A stretch of DNA of 64,000 nt from Acetobacter okinawensis (GTDB lineage Bacteria > Pseudomonadota > Alphaproteobacteria > Acetobacterales > Acetobacteraceae). Made by a program: the position numbers and the translations under genes. The stretch covers positions 1-64,000 of the forward strand of contig NZ_JOPJ01000001.1 of NCBI RefSeq assembly GCF_002153655.1, in the 5' to 3' direction. The notes under the pieces were generated by a model. That model saw only the letters and a program-made list of their open reading frames with translations, was not told the DNA's origin and searched no databases. Shown piece by piece: positions 30,960-40,369 of this stretch (within the stretch, counting starts at the first letter, position 1; every line of letters begins with the position of its first letter).

Positions 30960-32984
30960 TTGACAGCCACAACAACCGCCCGCCCCCGCAAGACGACAAC
31001 TCGCAGCCGGAAAAAGGCGGCGGTTCCCGCCAGTTCAACCGCATTGGACACTCAGGAAGCAGAGGTGGAGAGCACCGTGCCCGCCGTTGAGGCTGAGGCC
31101 AAACCTGCTCCCAAAAAGCGCGCGCCCCGCCGCCGCACGGCACCAAAGGCTGAGGCCGACTCTGCCAACACCGAATCGCCTGTTGAGCCTGTAGGCGAGC
31201 AGGACGAACCTGCTGCAAAAGCAGCCCCCAAAGCAAAACGCGCCCCGGCCCGCCGCCGCACCAAGGCGGAACCCGTAGCCAAGACTGCAACCACACCTGC
31301 CGTTGAGGCTGAAGTTGTGGTTGAGGCGGAGCAAAAAGCACCCTCCGCCCCAGTGGCAGACGCAACAGCCGCTGAACCCGCACAGGCGGAAGTGGTTGGC
31401 GCGGAAAAAGTGGCCGAAGAACCCGACATAACCTTTGCCGACCTTGAGCTCTCCAAACCTATTCTGCAGGCCATTGAGGAAATGGGGTACAAACACCCCA
31501 CCCCCATTCAAGCGCAGGCCATTCCTGCTGTGCTCATGGCGCGCGATGTACTCGGGGTTGCACAGACCGGCACAGGCAAAACAGCCTCCTTTACCCTGCC
31601 TATGCTGGAAATTCTGAGCGACTCCCGCGCCCGTGCCCGTATGCCGCGTTCGCTCATTCTGGAACCCACGCGCGAACTGGCACTTCAGGTTGCCGAAAAC
31701 TTTGTGCAGTACGGCAAGCACCTCAAGCTCAACCATGCCCTGCTGATTGGCGGGGAAAGCATGGCCGACCAGAAGGAAGTGCTCAACCGTGGCGTGGACG
31801 TGCTGATTGCAACGCCCGGACGGTTGCTGGACCTGTTTGAACGCGGCGGACTGCTGCTGAACCACACCAAAATTCTGGTCATTGATGAAGCCGACCGGAT
31901 GCTGGACATGGGGTTCATCCCCGACATTGAAAAAATTGTCGGCCTGCTCCCGCCTACCCGTCAGACCCTCTTCTTTTCCGCCACCATGGCGCCGCCCATT
32001 CGCAAGCTGGCTGACGCGTTCCTGCATTCCCCCAAGGAAATTACGGTCGCACGCCAGTCCTCCGTAGCGTCAACCATCACAACCGGGATGGTCATTGTCG
32101 ATGAATTTAGCAAGCGCGAAACACTGCGCCTGCTGCTCAAGGACCCCGACCTCCAGAACGCCATCGTGTTTTGCAACCGTAAGCGTGATGTGGATGTCCT
32201 GACCAAATCGCTGACCAAACATGGCTTTTCTGTTGGTGCCCTACACGGTGACCTGCCGCAGTCTGTCCGTTTTTCCACGCTGGAAAAATTCAAGAATGGC
32301 GAACTCAAGGTGCTGGTCTGCTCGGACGTAGCAGCCCGCGGCATTGATATTGGCGGCCTGTCGCATGTGTTCAACTTTGACCTGCCATTCCATGCGGAAG
32401 ACTACGTGCACCGCATCGGACGTACCGGGCGCGCAGGGCGGGAGGGCCATGCTTTCAGCATAGCCACGCCCTATGACAAAACACTGGCAGACGCCATTGA
32501 ACAACTGACCGGAAAATCCATCCCGCGTCTTTCCATTGATGGTCTGCCACAACTGGAATGGTCGGAAGAAAAGCGCCCACGGGGTGCTTCCTCCAGAGGT
32601 GGGCAGAACCGCAAGGACAGGTCCGCACCCCAACGTGGTGACCGCGAAGCTGCCCGCACGACGGCAACGACGACGACGCGTGAACCCGCTACGCGTGAGC
32701 CGGAGAACACGCGCGAGCGTACTCCCGTGCGCGAACGTGACGTGCCGCGTCACGCTCAGTCTCAGCAGCCTTCCACCAGCAACAGCCAGCCGCATAAGGG
32801 TGGCCGTAACCAGCGTGATGAAATTCCGCCCGCACCTGCTGGTGAATTTGCAGGCTTTGGGGACCAGACGCCTGCCTTCATGCTGCTGCCCCGCCGCAAC
32901 TCCTCCCGCCCCGCAACACCGGGAGCACAGGAACATGCAGAGACCGCGCAGGATACGCACCAAGTCCCTGACACGGCCCCCTGA
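30960..32984 (+). CDS. DEAD-box RNA helicase with long low-complexity tails
   Basis: A 674-residue RhlE-like ATP-dependent RNA helicase. The Q-motif region starts at about residue 158. Motif I is AQTGTGKT (201-208), PTREL is at 236-240, motif II DEAD (309-312) and SAT 340-342. FCNRKRDVD, ARGIDI and HRIGRTGR complete the core. The first 155 residues are A/P/E/K-rich with basic patches. The last 130 are R/T/Q-rich, as in RNA-binding tails. The start is TTG; a 13-codon frame at 30905-30946 precedes it. It probably shares a transcript with the methyltransferase 14 bp downstream. Confidence 0.92.
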   Translation: MTATTTARPRKTTTRSRKKAAVPASSTALDTQEAEVESTVPAVEAEAKPAPKKRAPRRRTAPKAEADSANTESPVEPVGEQDEPAAKAAPKAKRAPARRRTKAEPVAKTATTPAVEAEVVVEAEQKAPSAPVADATAAEPAQAEVVGAEKVAEEPDITFADLELSKPILQAIEEMGYKHPTPIQAQAIPAVLMARDVLGVAQTGTGKTASFTLPMLEILSDSRARARMPRSLILEPTRELALQVAENFVQYGKHLKLNHALLIGGESMADQKEVLNRGVDVLIATPGRLLDLFERGGLLLNHTKILVIDEADRMLDMGFIPDIEKIVGLLPPTRQTLFFSATMAPPIRKLADAFLHSPKEITVARQSSVASTITTGMVIVDEFSKRETLRLLLKDPDLQNAIVFCNRKRDVDVLTKSLTKHGFSVGALHGDLPQSVRFSTLEKFKNGELKVLVCSDVAARGIDIGGLSHVFNFDLPFHAEDYVHRIGRTGRAGREGHAFSIATPYDKTLADAIEQLTGKSIPRLSIDGLPQLEWSEEKRPRGASSRGGQNRKDRSAPQRGDREAARTTATTTTREPATREPENTRERTPVRERDVPRHAQSQQPSTSNSQPHKGGRNQRDEIPPAPAGEFAGFGDQTPAFMLLPRRNSSRPATPGAQEHAETAQDTHQVPDTAP

Positions 32985-32998
32985 GCCAAGGAAAATTT

Positions 32999-34294
32999 GT
33001 GTCTGACATTCTGGAAGTCACCATCTCCCATCTTGCAACTCAGGGGGATGGTGCAGCGCGCCTGCCAGACGGGCGCCCTGTTTTTATTGCCGGCACACTC
33101 CCCGGTGAGCGGGTCTCCATTCAGCTCCAAGGCAATGGACGCGGCCAACTGGTCGATATTCTGGCGCCATCTGCGCAGAGAACAACACCCCCATGCCCTT
33201 TGTTTGAACAGTGTGGCGGTTGCTCCTTACAGTATATGGAACTGCCTGCGCTGCTGGCGTGGAAAACCGGCCTTGTCAGCCATGCGCTGGAAAAGGCGGG
33301 GTTTGATGTTCCCTCTGACATAACCAGCTTTCAGGTTCCCCCCAACAGCCGCCGCAGAGCGGATCTGGCGGTAAGGCGGACCGAGCAGGGCATCATTATC
33401 GGCCTGCACGCCAAGGGGAGCCAGGACGTTACGGATATGACCAGTTGTGCAGTACTGCACCCTGCCATTGTCTCCTGCCTGCCTGCGTTGCGGACCACCC
33501 TACGCAGCCTGAACGCCGTGCACAAAACGGCTGACCTGCACATCAATCTGCTGGATTCGGGGCTGGATATTCTGCTCAGCACCGATTCGCCCCTTATTGC
33601 CACTGACCGCCAGCGCTTAACAGCCTTGGCTGAAGAACTGGATATTCCACGCATAAGCTGGCAGCGGCTCAAAACAACTGGCCCGTATGAGACAGCCGTG
33701 CAACGCACCCCTGTTTATCAGACCATTGCAGGGCATCAGCTCACGCCGCCGCCCGGTGCTTTTTTACAGGCCACCGCCCAAAGCGAACATGCCATTCAGC
33801 AGGCTGTGCTGGACGCACTACCAGCCCGCCTTGGCAAACGCGCAACGCTGATTGAACTCTACGCCGGGTGCGGCACGCTCAGCCTACCGTTGGGCGACCG
33901 TTGCCAGGTGCAGGCTTACGAGGGGTATGAACCCGCTCTGGCCGCCCTTAAATCCGTTGGCAAGTCACGCATTACCCCCACATGCCGCGACCTGAACCGG
34001 CAGCCGATCATGGGCAAGGACCTTGGCAAGGCTGATGTGGTTGTACTGGACCCACCCCACGCGGGGGCCAAGCTGCAAATGCGCCAGATCGCTCTGGGCA
34101 AGCCGGATTACGTAATTTACGTCAGCTGTAACCCGGCGGCTTTAAGCCATGATGCCAGCATGCTGGCTACTGCCGGTTACAGGCTGGAGACGGTTTCGGT
34201 CATTGACCAGTTCCTCTGGTCGGCCGAAACCGAGGCCGTGTGCTGCTTTAAACGTGAAAGCTCTCGCCGCAGCCGCAACGCCCTTTCTCATTAG
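32999..34294 (+). CDS. TrmA/RlmD-family RNA m5U methyltransferase
   Basis: A 431-residue SAM-dependent uracil-C5 methyltransferase, probably acting on 23S rRNA. An N-terminal TRAM domain (about 1-60) precedes a [4Fe-4S] site formed by Cys66, Cys72, Cys75 and a Cys near 152. The SAM motif is ELYAGCGTLSLPL. The catalytic Cys lies in YVSCNPAAL. GTG start with AAGGA upstream. The last 16 residues extend beyond the expected end and are encoded across the 3' end of sufA on the other strand (47-bp convergent overlap). Confidence 0.9.
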   Translation: MSDILEVTISHLATQGDGAARLPDGRPVFIAGTLPGERVSIQLQGNGRGQLVDILAPSAQRTTPPCPLFEQCGGCSLQYMELPALLAWKTGLVSHALEKAGFDVPSDITSFQVPPNSRRRADLAVRRTEQGIIIGLHAKGSQDVTDMTSCAVLHPAIVSCLPALRTTLRSLNAVHKTADLHINLLDSGLDILLSTDSPLIATDRQRLTALAEELDIPRISWQRLKTTGPYETAVQRTPVYQTIAGHQLTPPPGAFLQATAQSEHAIQQAVLDALPARLGKRATLIELYAGCGTLSLPLGDRCQVQAYEGYEPALAALKSVGKSRITPTCRDLNRQPIMGKDLGKADVVVLDPPHAGAKLQMRQIALGKPDYVIYVSCNPAALSHDASMLATAGYRLETVSVIDQFLWSAETEAVCCFKRESSRRSRNALSH

Positions 34295-34616
34295 GGTTGA
34301 TGAACACAAACCCTTCTTCCAGATCGGTCTCGCGGTAGTCCATCTGCGTCCCGATCAGGAAGAGTGTGGCTTTGCGGTCCACCAGCAGGGTCAGGCCATG
34401 ATCTTTTACAACCTCATCCCCCTCCCCGCTCTGCGCTACAAATTCCATATCATAGGCTTTGCCTGAACAGCCTTTGGTGGAAACCGAAATACGCAACAAC
34501 TCGCCCGCATGGGCCGTGGCGTACAGGTGCCGCAGGCGGGTCGCGGCTGTATCGGTCAGCCGCATAAGTGGCGGCAGTTCCTTTTTGGGTGATGAAATGG
34601 TCGCAGTTTGTGACAT
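34248..34616 (-). CDS. sufA: SufA, A-type Fe-S carrier
   Basis: A 122-residue HesB/IscA-family protein that takes clusters from the SufBCD scaffold to target proteins. Three conserved cysteines are present: Cys50 in KGCSGKAY and Cys114/Cys116 in GRCGCGESF. The first 18 residues are variable. It is the last gene of the suf operon, 18 bp after sufT, and its 3' end overlaps the methyltransferase gene on the opposite strand. Confidence 0.93.
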   Translation of the reverse strand: MSQTATISSPKKELPPLMRLTDTAATRLRHLYATAHAGELLRISVSTKGCSGKAYDMEFVAQSGEGDEVVKDHGLTLLVDRKATLFLIGTQMDYRETDLEEGFVFINPNEKGRCGCGESFHV

Positions 34617-34634
34617 GTCACTCCATCCTTTCGG

Positions 34635-35135
34635 TCAAAACATATTCAGGGCCAACCGGGCCTCATCGCTCATACGCGACATATCCCATGGCGGATCCCA
34701 TACAACGTCCACTTCCGCCGATTTGACACCGGGTATTTTTTCCACCGCATCCTTGACCTGAATAGGCAGTTCCTGCGCACTCGGGCAGTTGGGGGCGGTC
34801 AGGGTCATCTCAATATGCACGCGCCCATCGTCGTACAGATCGATCGCGTAGATCAGCCCCAGCTCGTAAATATTAACCGGAATTTCCGGGTCATGCACGG
34901 TGGCAATCGCCTCTATCACCGCATCTTCGGAGGCGGGGCCAACGGGTCCATCGCCCTTTGGCGCGGCTGCTTCGGTCAAGGTGGGCTCATCCCCATCCGG
35001 GGTCCAGCCTTCCACTTTGGCAGCGGGGCCGTCCTCCGGAGTATGTCCGGCGTGCAGCACGTCCTGCTCAGGCCGCTCCTGCGCGGGAGTAGCTGCCTGT
35101 GTGTGCGCCTGAACGCCTTCTTCAACCATCGACAT
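34635..35135 (-). CDS. sufT: SufT-like Fe-S assembly protein (MIP18/DUF59 family)
   Basis: A 166-residue protein. Residues about 68-166 form the MIP18/DUF59 domain with HDPEIPVNIYELGLIY and APNCPSAQELP, the latter holding the conserved Cys. SufT proteins help mature Fe-S enzymes. The first 65 residues are acidic and disorder-like (A/E/P/D-rich), longer than in many homologues. AAGGAGG lies nine bases before the ATG, and the start lies inside sufU (14-base overlap). Confidence 0.9.
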   Translation of the reverse strand: MSMVEEGVQAHTQAATPAQERPEQDVLHAGHTPEDGPAAKVEGWTPDGDEPTLTEAAAPKGDGPVGPASEDAVIEAIATVHDPEIPVNIYELGLIYAIDLYDDGRVHIEMTLTAPNCPSAQELPIQVKDAVEKIPGVKSAEVDVVWDPPWDMSRMSDEARLALNMF

Positions 35136-35580
35136 GAGAAAAAGCCTCCTTCAGCGCAATCCAAGGCAGTTCTGCGCAGCGTATTCGAGCTTTATGGGAG
35201 CGTAACGGAGCAAAAACCTCCAGCGCGCCCAAAGGTGCAGGCAGGTCATCTGCCACCGCCAACGGCGATGGCCCGACCAGCATGGCCATAAACCGGTCCG
35301 ACATATCCAGCGCCTGCACTATGGTGCTCCCCTGCACCTGCTCCGCCATAAGGTCGGCAGCAGCAGCACAGATAGCGCACCCACGTGTCTGGTGCCGGAT
35401 GGCCTGAATATGGTGCCCATCAAGCACAATATCCAGATGTGTTTTATCCCCGCACAAGGGGTTACGGCCATCGCCCTGCACGTCCGGCCTGTCCAGCCGA
35501 CCGGCATGCAGGGGCGTGCGCGCACGCTCCACAATCAGCCTGTCATACAGGGCATCGCGCTCTGCCGTGGCGGTTTTCAC
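35122..35580 (-). CDS. sufU: SufU-like sulfur relay / scaffold protein
   Basis: A 152-residue IscU-fold protein. Cys43-Gly-Asp45 in NPLCGD, Cys68 and Cys71 in RGCAIC, and Cys134 in CAELPW match the zinc-binding, SufU-type pattern. SufU accepts persulfide from SufS by a zinc-ligand swap and activates it. No SufE gene is seen in the operon, so SufU probably plays that part. The ATG overlaps the sufS stop by four bases. Confidence 0.92.
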   Translation of the reverse strand: MKTATAERDALYDRLIVERARTPLHAGRLDRPDVQGDGRNPLCGDKTHLDIVLDGHHIQAIRHQTRGCAICAAAADLMAEQVQGSTIVQALDMSDRFMAMLVGPSPLAVADDLPAPLGALEVFAPLRSHKARIRCAELPWIALKEAFSHVDG

Positions 35581-36824
35581 ACAAAAAAGTCCCTGATCCG
35601 CACCAGCGTGTCTGCCAGCACGTCAATTTCTTCCTTGAGCGTATAAATGCCAAAGCTAGCGCGGGCTGTTGCACTCAGGCCCAGACGGCGCATGAGCGGT
35701 TCCGCACAATGGTGCCCTGCCCGTATGGCAATGCCGTTACGGTCCAGCAGAGTTGCCATATCATGCGGGTGAACATCTGCCATGGTGAAGGAGACAACAC
35801 CCCCGCGTACGCGCGGATGCCCCACAATATTCAGCCCCGGCACTTCGGCCAGTCGGTGCAGGGCGTGGGCTGTCAGCTCCGCCTCATGCGCGGCAATTGC
35901 GTCAAACCCGATTTTGCCCACCCATTCGATTGCGGCACCCAGACCAATTGTTTCCACGATCGCGGGTGTGCCCGCCTCGAACTTATGGGGAATATTGGCC
36001 CATGTGGAGCGCTCGAAGGTCACTGTGGAGATCATATCCCCACCACCCAGAAAAGGCGGCATGTCTTCAAGCAATGCCCGGCGGGCCCATAACACGCCAA
36101 TGCCGGTTGGCCCGTACAGCTTGTGGCCGGTAAAGGTATAAAAATCTGCCCCAAGCGCCTGCACGTCTGTCCTGTGGTGGACAACGGACTGGCTGCCATC
36201 AAACAGCACCAAAGCCCCGGCAGCATGGGCCTGCTCGGCTATCTGCTGCGCTGGCGTTATGGTGCCCAGCACGTTGGACATATGCGTTATGGCAACAAGG
36301 GCGACCTTGCCATCGGCCAGCAGGGCCTTGTACGCCTCCATGTCCAGATCACCCTCATCGGTAATCGGGGCTACGCGCAGCTCAATCCCTGCGCGGTCAC
36401 GCAGCATCTGCCACGGGACAAGGTTGGCGTGGTGCTCCATCTGCGAGATCAGCACCGCCTGACCGGGCCGGAGCAATGCACCAAAGGAGTGGGCCACCAG
36501 ATTGATGGCCTCCGTGCTATTGCGGGTGAACACAATTTCCTCGCGCGAAGGCGCGTTGAGAAAATCTGCCACAAGGTCCCGCACACCTTCATACGCCTCT
36601 GTCGTGCGCTCGCTCATCCAGTGCAGGCCACGGTGGATGTTGGCATACTGGTGGCGCATGGTGTTGGCCATGCTCTCGATCACCGCATCGGGCTTTTGGG
36701 CCGATGCAGCACTGTCGAGAAAAACTAGCGGGCGGTCATGCACTTTTTCCCCAAGAATGGGGAACTGACGGCGAATGGCCTGCACATCCAGTTGTGAGGC
36801 GGGGCGGGTTGTATGCGTGCTCAT
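35577..36824 (-). CDS. sufS: SufS cysteine desulfurase
   Basis: A 415-residue PLP enzyme that takes sulfur from cysteine for cluster assembly. The PLP-binding Lys is in FTGHKLYGPTGIGVLW, and the persulfide Cys is in RAGHHCAEPLMRRLG. The N-terminal FLDSAASAQKPDAVI is typical of group II desulfurases. ATGA overlaps link it to sufD upstream and sufU downstream. Confidence 0.95.
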   Translation of the reverse strand: MSTHTTRPASQLDVQAIRRQFPILGEKVHDRPLVFLDSAASAQKPDAVIESMANTMRHQYANIHRGLHWMSERTTEAYEGVRDLVADFLNAPSREEIVFTRNSTEAINLVAHSFGALLRPGQAVLISQMEHHANLVPWQMLRDRAGIELRVAPITDEGDLDMEAYKALLADGKVALVAITHMSNVLGTITPAQQIAEQAHAAGALVLFDGSQSVVHHRTDVQALGADFYTFTGHKLYGPTGIGVLWARRALLEDMPPFLGGGDMISTVTFERSTWANIPHKFEAGTPAIVETIGLGAAIEWVGKIGFDAIAAHEAELTAHALHRLAEVPGLNIVGHPRVRGGVVSFTMADVHPHDMATLLDRNGIAIRAGHHCAEPLMRRLGLSATARASFGIYTLKEEIDVLADTLVRIRDFFV

Positions 36825-38101
36825 GCCACATCTCCCTTACCGGCAAACCGGGCAGCCAGAACCGCACGGCAGAAGGTCTGTGCAGTTGCGTCCGTGACAA
36901 GCGCTATGGCTTCGTCCAGAAATGCATCAATCAGAATCTGGCGCGCTTCATGCTCGGGTATGCCACGGCTGCGCAGGTAAAAAAGCTGGTCATCATCCAG
37001 CGCACCAACGGTTGCACCGTGGCTGCACCGCACGTCATCTGCATAGATTTCCAACTCAGGTTTGGCGTCTATCTCCGCATCGGGGGACAGGAGCAGGGCC
37101 TGATTCATCTGGTAACCGTCCGTCTTCTGGGCGATACGCTCCACCAGCACCTTGCCCTGAAAAACCCCACGCGCATGACCGTCAAGCACATTCCGCACCG
37201 TCTGACGCGATGTGCAGTCCGATGCTACGTGGGTGATCACGCTGGTAATATCCCCAACCTGCTGCCCGGCCAGACGCTGTGCGCCATTGACATGCACCAC
37301 ACCACGGGTTGCTCCCAGACGGGCATGTACCTCGTGCCGCGCAAGCTGGCCACCAAGCCCCAGTACAAAGCTGTCATACACACTCTGGTGGCCCACATGC
37401 GCATACAGTGTACCAAGGCTGATGGCCTGGGCCGCCTCGGTCTGCACAGTCACATGTTCCAGCGTTGCGCCATCTTCCACCACAATATCCGTGACGGGGT
37501 TATGAAAATACGCCCCCTGCCCGGCCTGCACACAGATCAGACGCAGATGCGCTTCCTTTTCCACCACCACCGTATGGCGTGGATGAAACGAGACAGGCTC
37601 CGCCCCCGCAACACCAAGGGAGACGAGCATAACATGCCCCCCATCCACCCCAGCGGGCACGCGCACGTACAGACCATCCTCCGCCAGAGCGGTGTTCAGG
37701 GCAACAAGCGGGTCACGGTCGGGGGCTGCCTGCAAGCCAAACCGGGGTGCCTGTGCAAAAAAAGCAAGGTCCACATCATCGGGCAGGGCGCTGAAGGCAG
37801 GCGCGTGGCGACCATTGACAAACACAACACGCGGCAGACCGGCCATGGCCGGATGTGCGCACAAAACCCCATCAAGCAGGGTACGGACCGCGCCGTCATC
37901 CACCTGAGCGGGTGGGGCCGCATAGTCCTGCTTGCCCAGCGCGCGCAGGGCCGTGTAGTGCCATGCCTCGGACTTGCGGTCAGGCAGACCTGTTCTGGCC
38001 AGAGCCCCGGCGGCGGCCTGCCGCTCCGGCCCGGCAAGGGTGTTCAGCCGGTTTGCAAACAGCGCCAACGGGCCGGACATATCTTTGCTGAGTGCGTTCA
38101 C
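36821..38101 (-). CDS. sufD: SufD, Fe-S scaffold complex subunit
   Basis: A 426-residue beta-helix protein that forms the SufBC2D scaffold. The C-terminal half shows the SufB/SufD core, including DVRCSHGATVGALDDDQLFYLRSRG-type sequence with its conserved His. The N-terminal half is a helical variable domain. It overlaps sufC and sufS by four bases each. Confidence 0.93.
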   Translation of the reverse strand: MNALSKDMSGPLALFANRLNTLAGPERQAAAGALARTGLPDRKSEAWHYTALRALGKQDYAAPPAQVDDGAVRTLLDGVLCAHPAMAGLPRVVFVNGRHAPAFSALPDDVDLAFFAQAPRFGLQAAPDRDPLVALNTALAEDGLYVRVPAGVDGGHVMLVSLGVAGAEPVSFHPRHTVVVEKEAHLRLICVQAGQGAYFHNPVTDIVVEDGATLEHVTVQTEAAQAISLGTLYAHVGHQSVYDSFVLGLGGQLARHEVHARLGATRGVVHVNGAQRLAGQQVGDITSVITHVASDCTSRQTVRNVLDGHARGVFQGKVLVERIAQKTDGYQMNQALLLSPDAEIDAKPELEIYADDVRCSHGATVGALDDDQLFYLRSRGIPEHEARQILIDAFLDEAIALVTDATAQTFCRAVLAARFAGKGDVA

Positions 38102-38868
38102 GCCACCTCCGCCAGAAACTTGGTGTAACCTTCCTGATCGATCTGGCGTGCAAGCTCTGGCCCACCGGACAGAATAATGCGCCCGCGCGCCATAACGTGG
38201 ATACGATCGGGCACCAGATAATCCAGCAACTTCTGATGGTGTGTAATGACCAGAGCGGAGAATGTAGGCGCACGTAGGCGGTTCACACCTTCTGCCACAA
38301 TACGCAGGGCATCCACGTCCAGCCCGCTGTCTGTTTCGTCCAGAATGGCAAAGGTCGGCTGGAGCAGGGTCATCTGCAACACTTCGTTGCGCTTTTTCTC
38401 CCCGCCGGAAAAACCGACATTTACATTACGCTTGAGCATGTCCGGCGCCATGGACAGCGCCTTGGCGGCCTCACGCGCCATTTTAAGGAAGGCTACGGCA
38501 TCCAGCTCATCCTGCCCGCGGGCACGCCGCACGGCATTGACCGCGGTGCGCAGGAAGTTGGCGTTATTGACGCCCGGCAGTTCAATGGGAGACTGAAAAG
38601 CCAGAAACAGACCCGCAGCCGCACGCTCCTCCGGCTCCATGGCCAGCAGGTCCTGCCCGTGGAAGGTGGCGGTCCCTGCCGTGACCTCATAATCCTCGCG
38701 CCCGGCCAGCACGTAGGACAGTGTGGATTTACCAGAACCGTTTGGCCCCATGATCACATGGACCTCACCGGGTGGAATGCTCAGGTCCACACCACGCAGA
38801 ATCTGCTTTTCCTGTCCATCTGCATCAATCCGTGCGCACAGGCCGGAAATTTCCAAAAACTGGCTCAT
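38098..38868 (-). CDS. sufC: SufC, Fe-S assembly ATPase
   Basis: A 256-residue ABC-type ATPase of the SufBC2D complex. Walker A is GPNGSGKST (41-49), the signature region is FSGGEKKRNEVLQM and Walker B is FAILDETDSGLD, all family-specific. I chose the ATG at 38868, with GGAGAG upstream; the frame is open 23 codons further but those codons lie in the end of sufB. It follows sufB after 13 bp. Confidence 0.95.
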   Translation of the reverse strand: MSQFLEISGLCARIDADGQEKQILRGVDLSIPPGEVHVIMGPNGSGKSTLSYVLAGREDYEVTAGTATFHGQDLLAMEPEERAAAGLFLAFQSPIELPGVNNANFLRTAVNAVRRARGQDELDAVAFLKMAREAAKALSMAPDMLKRNVNVGFSGGEKKRNEVLQMTLLQPTFAILDETDSGLDVDALRIVAEGVNRLRAPTFSALVITHHQKLLDYLVPDRIHVMARGRIILSGGPELARQIDQEGYTKFLAEVA

Positions 38869-38881
38869 ACTCTGCTCTCCC

Positions 38882-40366
38882 TTAACCCACGCTGCCTTCA
38901 AGGCTGATCTGCAACAGTTTTTGCGCTTCCACGGCAAATTCCATGGGCAGTTCCTTCAGAACATCACGGCAGAAACCATTGACGATCAGGCCGACGGCGT
39001 CTTCCTCGGACAGGCCACGCTGGCGGCAGTAAAACAGTTGGTCTTCTGAAATCTTGGATGTTGTCGCTTCGTGCTCGATGCGCGCGTTCATATTGCGGCT
39101 TTCAATGTAGGGCACGGTGTGTGCCCCGCACTGGTCGCCTATGAGCAGGCTGTCACACTGGGTAAAGTTGCGCGCGCCCGACGCCTTGGGCTGCACCCGC
39201 ACCAGCCCACGGTATGTGCTGTCCGAGCGGCCTGCGCTGATAGTTTTGGCAATAATGGTGGAACGCGTGTTGCGGCCAAGGTGGATCATCTTGGTGCCGG
39301 TATCGGCCTGCTGGTGGTTGTTGGTGACGGCTACGGAATAGAACTCCCCCACCGAACCTTCACCTTGCAGAATGCACGATGGGTACTTCCACGTAATGGC
39401 GGACCCGGTTTCCACCTGTGTCCATGAAATTTTGGAGCGTGCACCACGGCAGGCGCCACGCTTGGTCACAAAATTGTAAATGCCGCCGCGCCCGTTTTCA
39501 TCCCCCGGGTACCAGTTTTGCACCGTGGAATATTTGATCGAGGCATCATCCATAGCCACCAGTTCCACCACTGCCGCGTGGAGCTGGTTTTCATCACGCA
39601 TGGGGGCTGTGCACCCTTCCAGATAGGAAACCGAAGCACCTTCCTCCACCACAATCAGGGTCCGCTCAAACTGCCCCGTATTTTTGGCATTGATGCGGAA
39701 GTAGGTGGACAGCTCCATGGGGCAACGCACCCCTTTGGGCACGTAAACAAACGACCCATCCGTAAACACGGCGGAGTTCAGAGCAGAAAAAAAGTTGTCC
39801 CCCGCAGGCACAACCGTGCCCAGATACTTGCGCACCAGATCGGGGTGTTCCTTGACCGCCTCGGAGATCGGGCAGAAAATCACCCCGGCTTCCTCCAGCG
39901 TCTTGCGGAAGGTGGTGGCAACGGACACGCTGTCAAACACCGCATCAACGGCTACGGGCATGCGCTCGCCCTCGGGCACTTCCACCCCGGCCAGCAACGC
40001 CTGCTCATGCAGGGGAATACCCAGTTTTTCGTACGTACGCAGCAGTTCGGGGTCGACCTCGTCCAAGGACTTGGGACCGGGCTTTTTGCGCGGGGCCGCG
40101 TAGTAATGCGCATCCTGATAATCAATGGGAGGATAGGCGACCTTGGCCCATTTGGGCTCGGTCATGGCCTGCCATGTTTTATAAGCCGCCAGACGCCATT
40201 CCAGCATCCATTCCGGCTCTTCCTTACGGCTGGAAATCAGACGGATAATGTCCTCATTCAGCCCTTTGGGAGCCATATCCATTTCAATGTCAGTCTCAAA
40301 GCCCCATTTGTAGGTGGACTGGCCCAGCTTCTCTACGGCTTCGCGCGTTTGTGTAACTGCTGGCAT
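38882..40366 (-). CDS. sufB: SufB, Fe-S scaffold subunit
   Basis: A 494-residue scaffold protein on which the cluster is built. Landmarks are [15 protein letters not shown] near residue 50, [18 protein letters not shown], and the C-terminal segment [21 protein letters not shown] with the catalytic Glu/His region. It begins three bases after the regulator's stop codon and is the first structural gene of the operon. Confidence 0.96.
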   Translation of the reverse strand: MPAVTQTREAVEKLGQSTYKWGFETDIEMDMAPKGLNEDIIRLISSRKEEPEWMLEWRLAAYKTWQAMTEPKWAKVAYPPIDYQDAHYYAAPRKKPGPKSLDEVDPELLRTYEKLGIPLHEQALLAGVEVPEGERMPVAVDAVFDSVSVATTFRKTLEEAGVIFCPISEAVKEHPDLVRKYLGTVVPAGDNFFSALNSAVFTDGSFVYVPKGVRCPMELSTYFRINAKNTGQFERTLIVVEEGASVSYLEGCTAPMRDENQLHAAVVELVAMDDASIKYSTVQNWYPGDENGRGGIYNFVTKRGACRGARSKISWTQVETGSAITWKYPSCILQGEGSVGEFYSVAVTNNHQQADTGTKMIHLGRNTRSTIIAKTISAGRSDSTYRGLVRVQPKASGARNFTQCDSLLIGDQCGAHTVPYIESRNMNARIEHEATTSKISEDQLFYCRQRGLSEEDAVGLIVNGFCRDVLKELPMEFAVEAQKLLQISLEGSVG

Positions 40367-40369
40367 TGT

